Assembly (NCBI GenBank): GCA_013289685.1
Contig: JABCZL010000010.1
Coordinates: 1 to 64,000 of the forward strand
Reading direction: 5' to 3'
Length of the DNA stretch: 64,000 nt
Origin: Acidobacteriota bacterium
GTDB lineage: Bacteria > Acidobacteriota > Terriglobia > Terriglobales > Acidobacteriaceae
Shown here piece by piece: positions 63,410 through 64,000 of the stretch; position 1 is the first letter of the stretch, and every line of letters starts with the position of its first letter. Position numbers and translations under genes: made by a program. Under the pieces are notes generated by a model. The model was given only the letters and a program-made list of their open reading frames with translations. It ran no database searches and was not told where the DNA came from.

Positions 63410-64000
63410 TCGCTAAGAATTATTCTCCAGCTTTCTCGATCGTCGCCCCGGTCGATTGAAGTCCCCTTCAGAGAAGCCGGTAGAACGCTTTGTACCTGCA
63501 ATGTGTGGAAGGAAGTACTCCCAAAAATGAAAAAGACTCCTCAGTTCTTCACCACGGCATTGATCCGCAGCGTGAACTTCGGAGCCCGACAATTTGGCGC
63601 GTTTCCACCACACCCAACAACCATTACCCTGAACCTATTGGTCTCACCACCGGACCACTCCCCGGCATTGCGAAACAGATAATAAGCACTATTAAAACGA
63701 TTCGCAAGAAGAATTAGAAAGAAAACGCAATATGACCACCAGTCATTCAGGATAACTTTGACACAGGTAAAGAAATAGCCCGGTAACCGGGTCTGGAACT
63801 TCGGTTCCCCGCGCTTGGCCTGGTCCCGGTCTTGGGGTCAGGTCGGGATTGGGCGTCAGCTCGTGAGTTCGAGCCTAAGAAATCGCTGATTAAGCCCCTG
63901 CTTTGTCATCCCGAGCGGGAGCAGAATTGCCGCTTTTCGGCAATTTTGCGGAGTCGAGGGACCTTGTGTTTTCTCTTACGATGCTTGATCAGAGCTTCTC
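63410..64000. other. right-edge interval without a supported gene
   Basis: This holds the promoter side of the cold-shock gene and an AT-rich patch (about 63660-63740). A CCCGGTAACCGGG hairpin lies near 63779, and a GTCATCCCGAGCGG repeat at 63906. The ORFs 63413-63613 (minus) and 63490-63717 (plus) have no signal, domain or ribosome site. Confidence 0.5.
63906..63970. repeat. GTCATCCTGA-family intergenic repeat, third copy
   Basis: TGTCATCCCGAGCGGGAGCAGAATTGCCGCTTTTCGGCAATTTTGCGGAGTCGAGGGACCTTG contains an inner hairpin (AATTGCCG-CTTTT-CGGCAATT) and the GAGGGACCTT block also present at 21292. It clearly belongs to the same dispersed family. Confidence 0.6.

Overview
The window reads as chromosome from a GC-rich, diderm, soil-type bacterium, most likely an Acidobacteriota (Koribacter/Sulfotelmatobacter-like). 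This is inferred from the gene mix: two very large Oar-like TonB-dependent receptors with an N-terminal carboxypeptidase-regulatory domain, two VWFA-related secreted proteins, an S55 (SpoIVB-type) secreted peptidase, Ser/Thr kinase signalling, many secreted esterases and peptidases, and short hairpin repeats scattered between genes. No database search was possible, so the taxon is an inference.

Layout. 0-9.3 kb is a regulatory and stress zone. It holds a GroEL fragment at the left edge, four Crp/Fnr-type regulators (three are close paralogues on the minus strand), two response regulators, and a group of small envelope or stress proteins (CsbD, BON lipoprotein, small membrane proteins, a CxxC mini-protein). 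9.5-12.2 kb is a compact module of a secreted protein with a C-terminal LPETA sorting signal, a VWFA-domain protein and a class D-type sortase; the last two genes overlap.

12.3-23.1 kb is the most unusual part. An intact tRNA-Leu(CAA) gene (22,991-23,077, minus strand) has two partial copies of its 3' part, at 12,323-12,388 and 15,091-15,168. These copies divide the DNA into two tandem elements. Their ends match each other at identical offsets from the tRNA repeat, so they look like two related integrations at one tRNA attachment site. Element 1 (about 2.8 kb) carries a DUF4143-type ATPase preceded by three 22-bp direct repeats, plus a KTSC protein. Element 2 (about 7.9 kb) carries a same-strand plant-polysaccharide cassette: GH9 glycosidase, tannase/feruloyl-esterase-like enzyme, GH51 arabinofuranosidase and a CE1-like esterase. 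No integrase is visible.

23.1-64 kb is ordinary-looking chromosome. It holds an OmpR-type two-component pair, a TonB-dependent receptor, a metallophosphoesterase, the YchF GTPase, a B3 metallo-beta-lactamase, a ZIP transporter, a VWFA protein, the S55 peptidase, a hybrid histidine kinase, a CPBP protease, UvrA, an ExbD-like fusion membrane protein, a prolyl oligopeptidase, a PPOX-family protein, a second TonB-dependent receptor, a degenerate gluzincin/TPR protein, a Ser/Thr kinase with an N-terminal cyclase-like domain, large secreted beta-rich proteins and a cold-shock protein with its own terminator. Several intergenic hairpins recur as families (GTCATCCTGA, CCCCATTTCTCGC and CTTCGTG types), indicating dispersed non-coding repeats.
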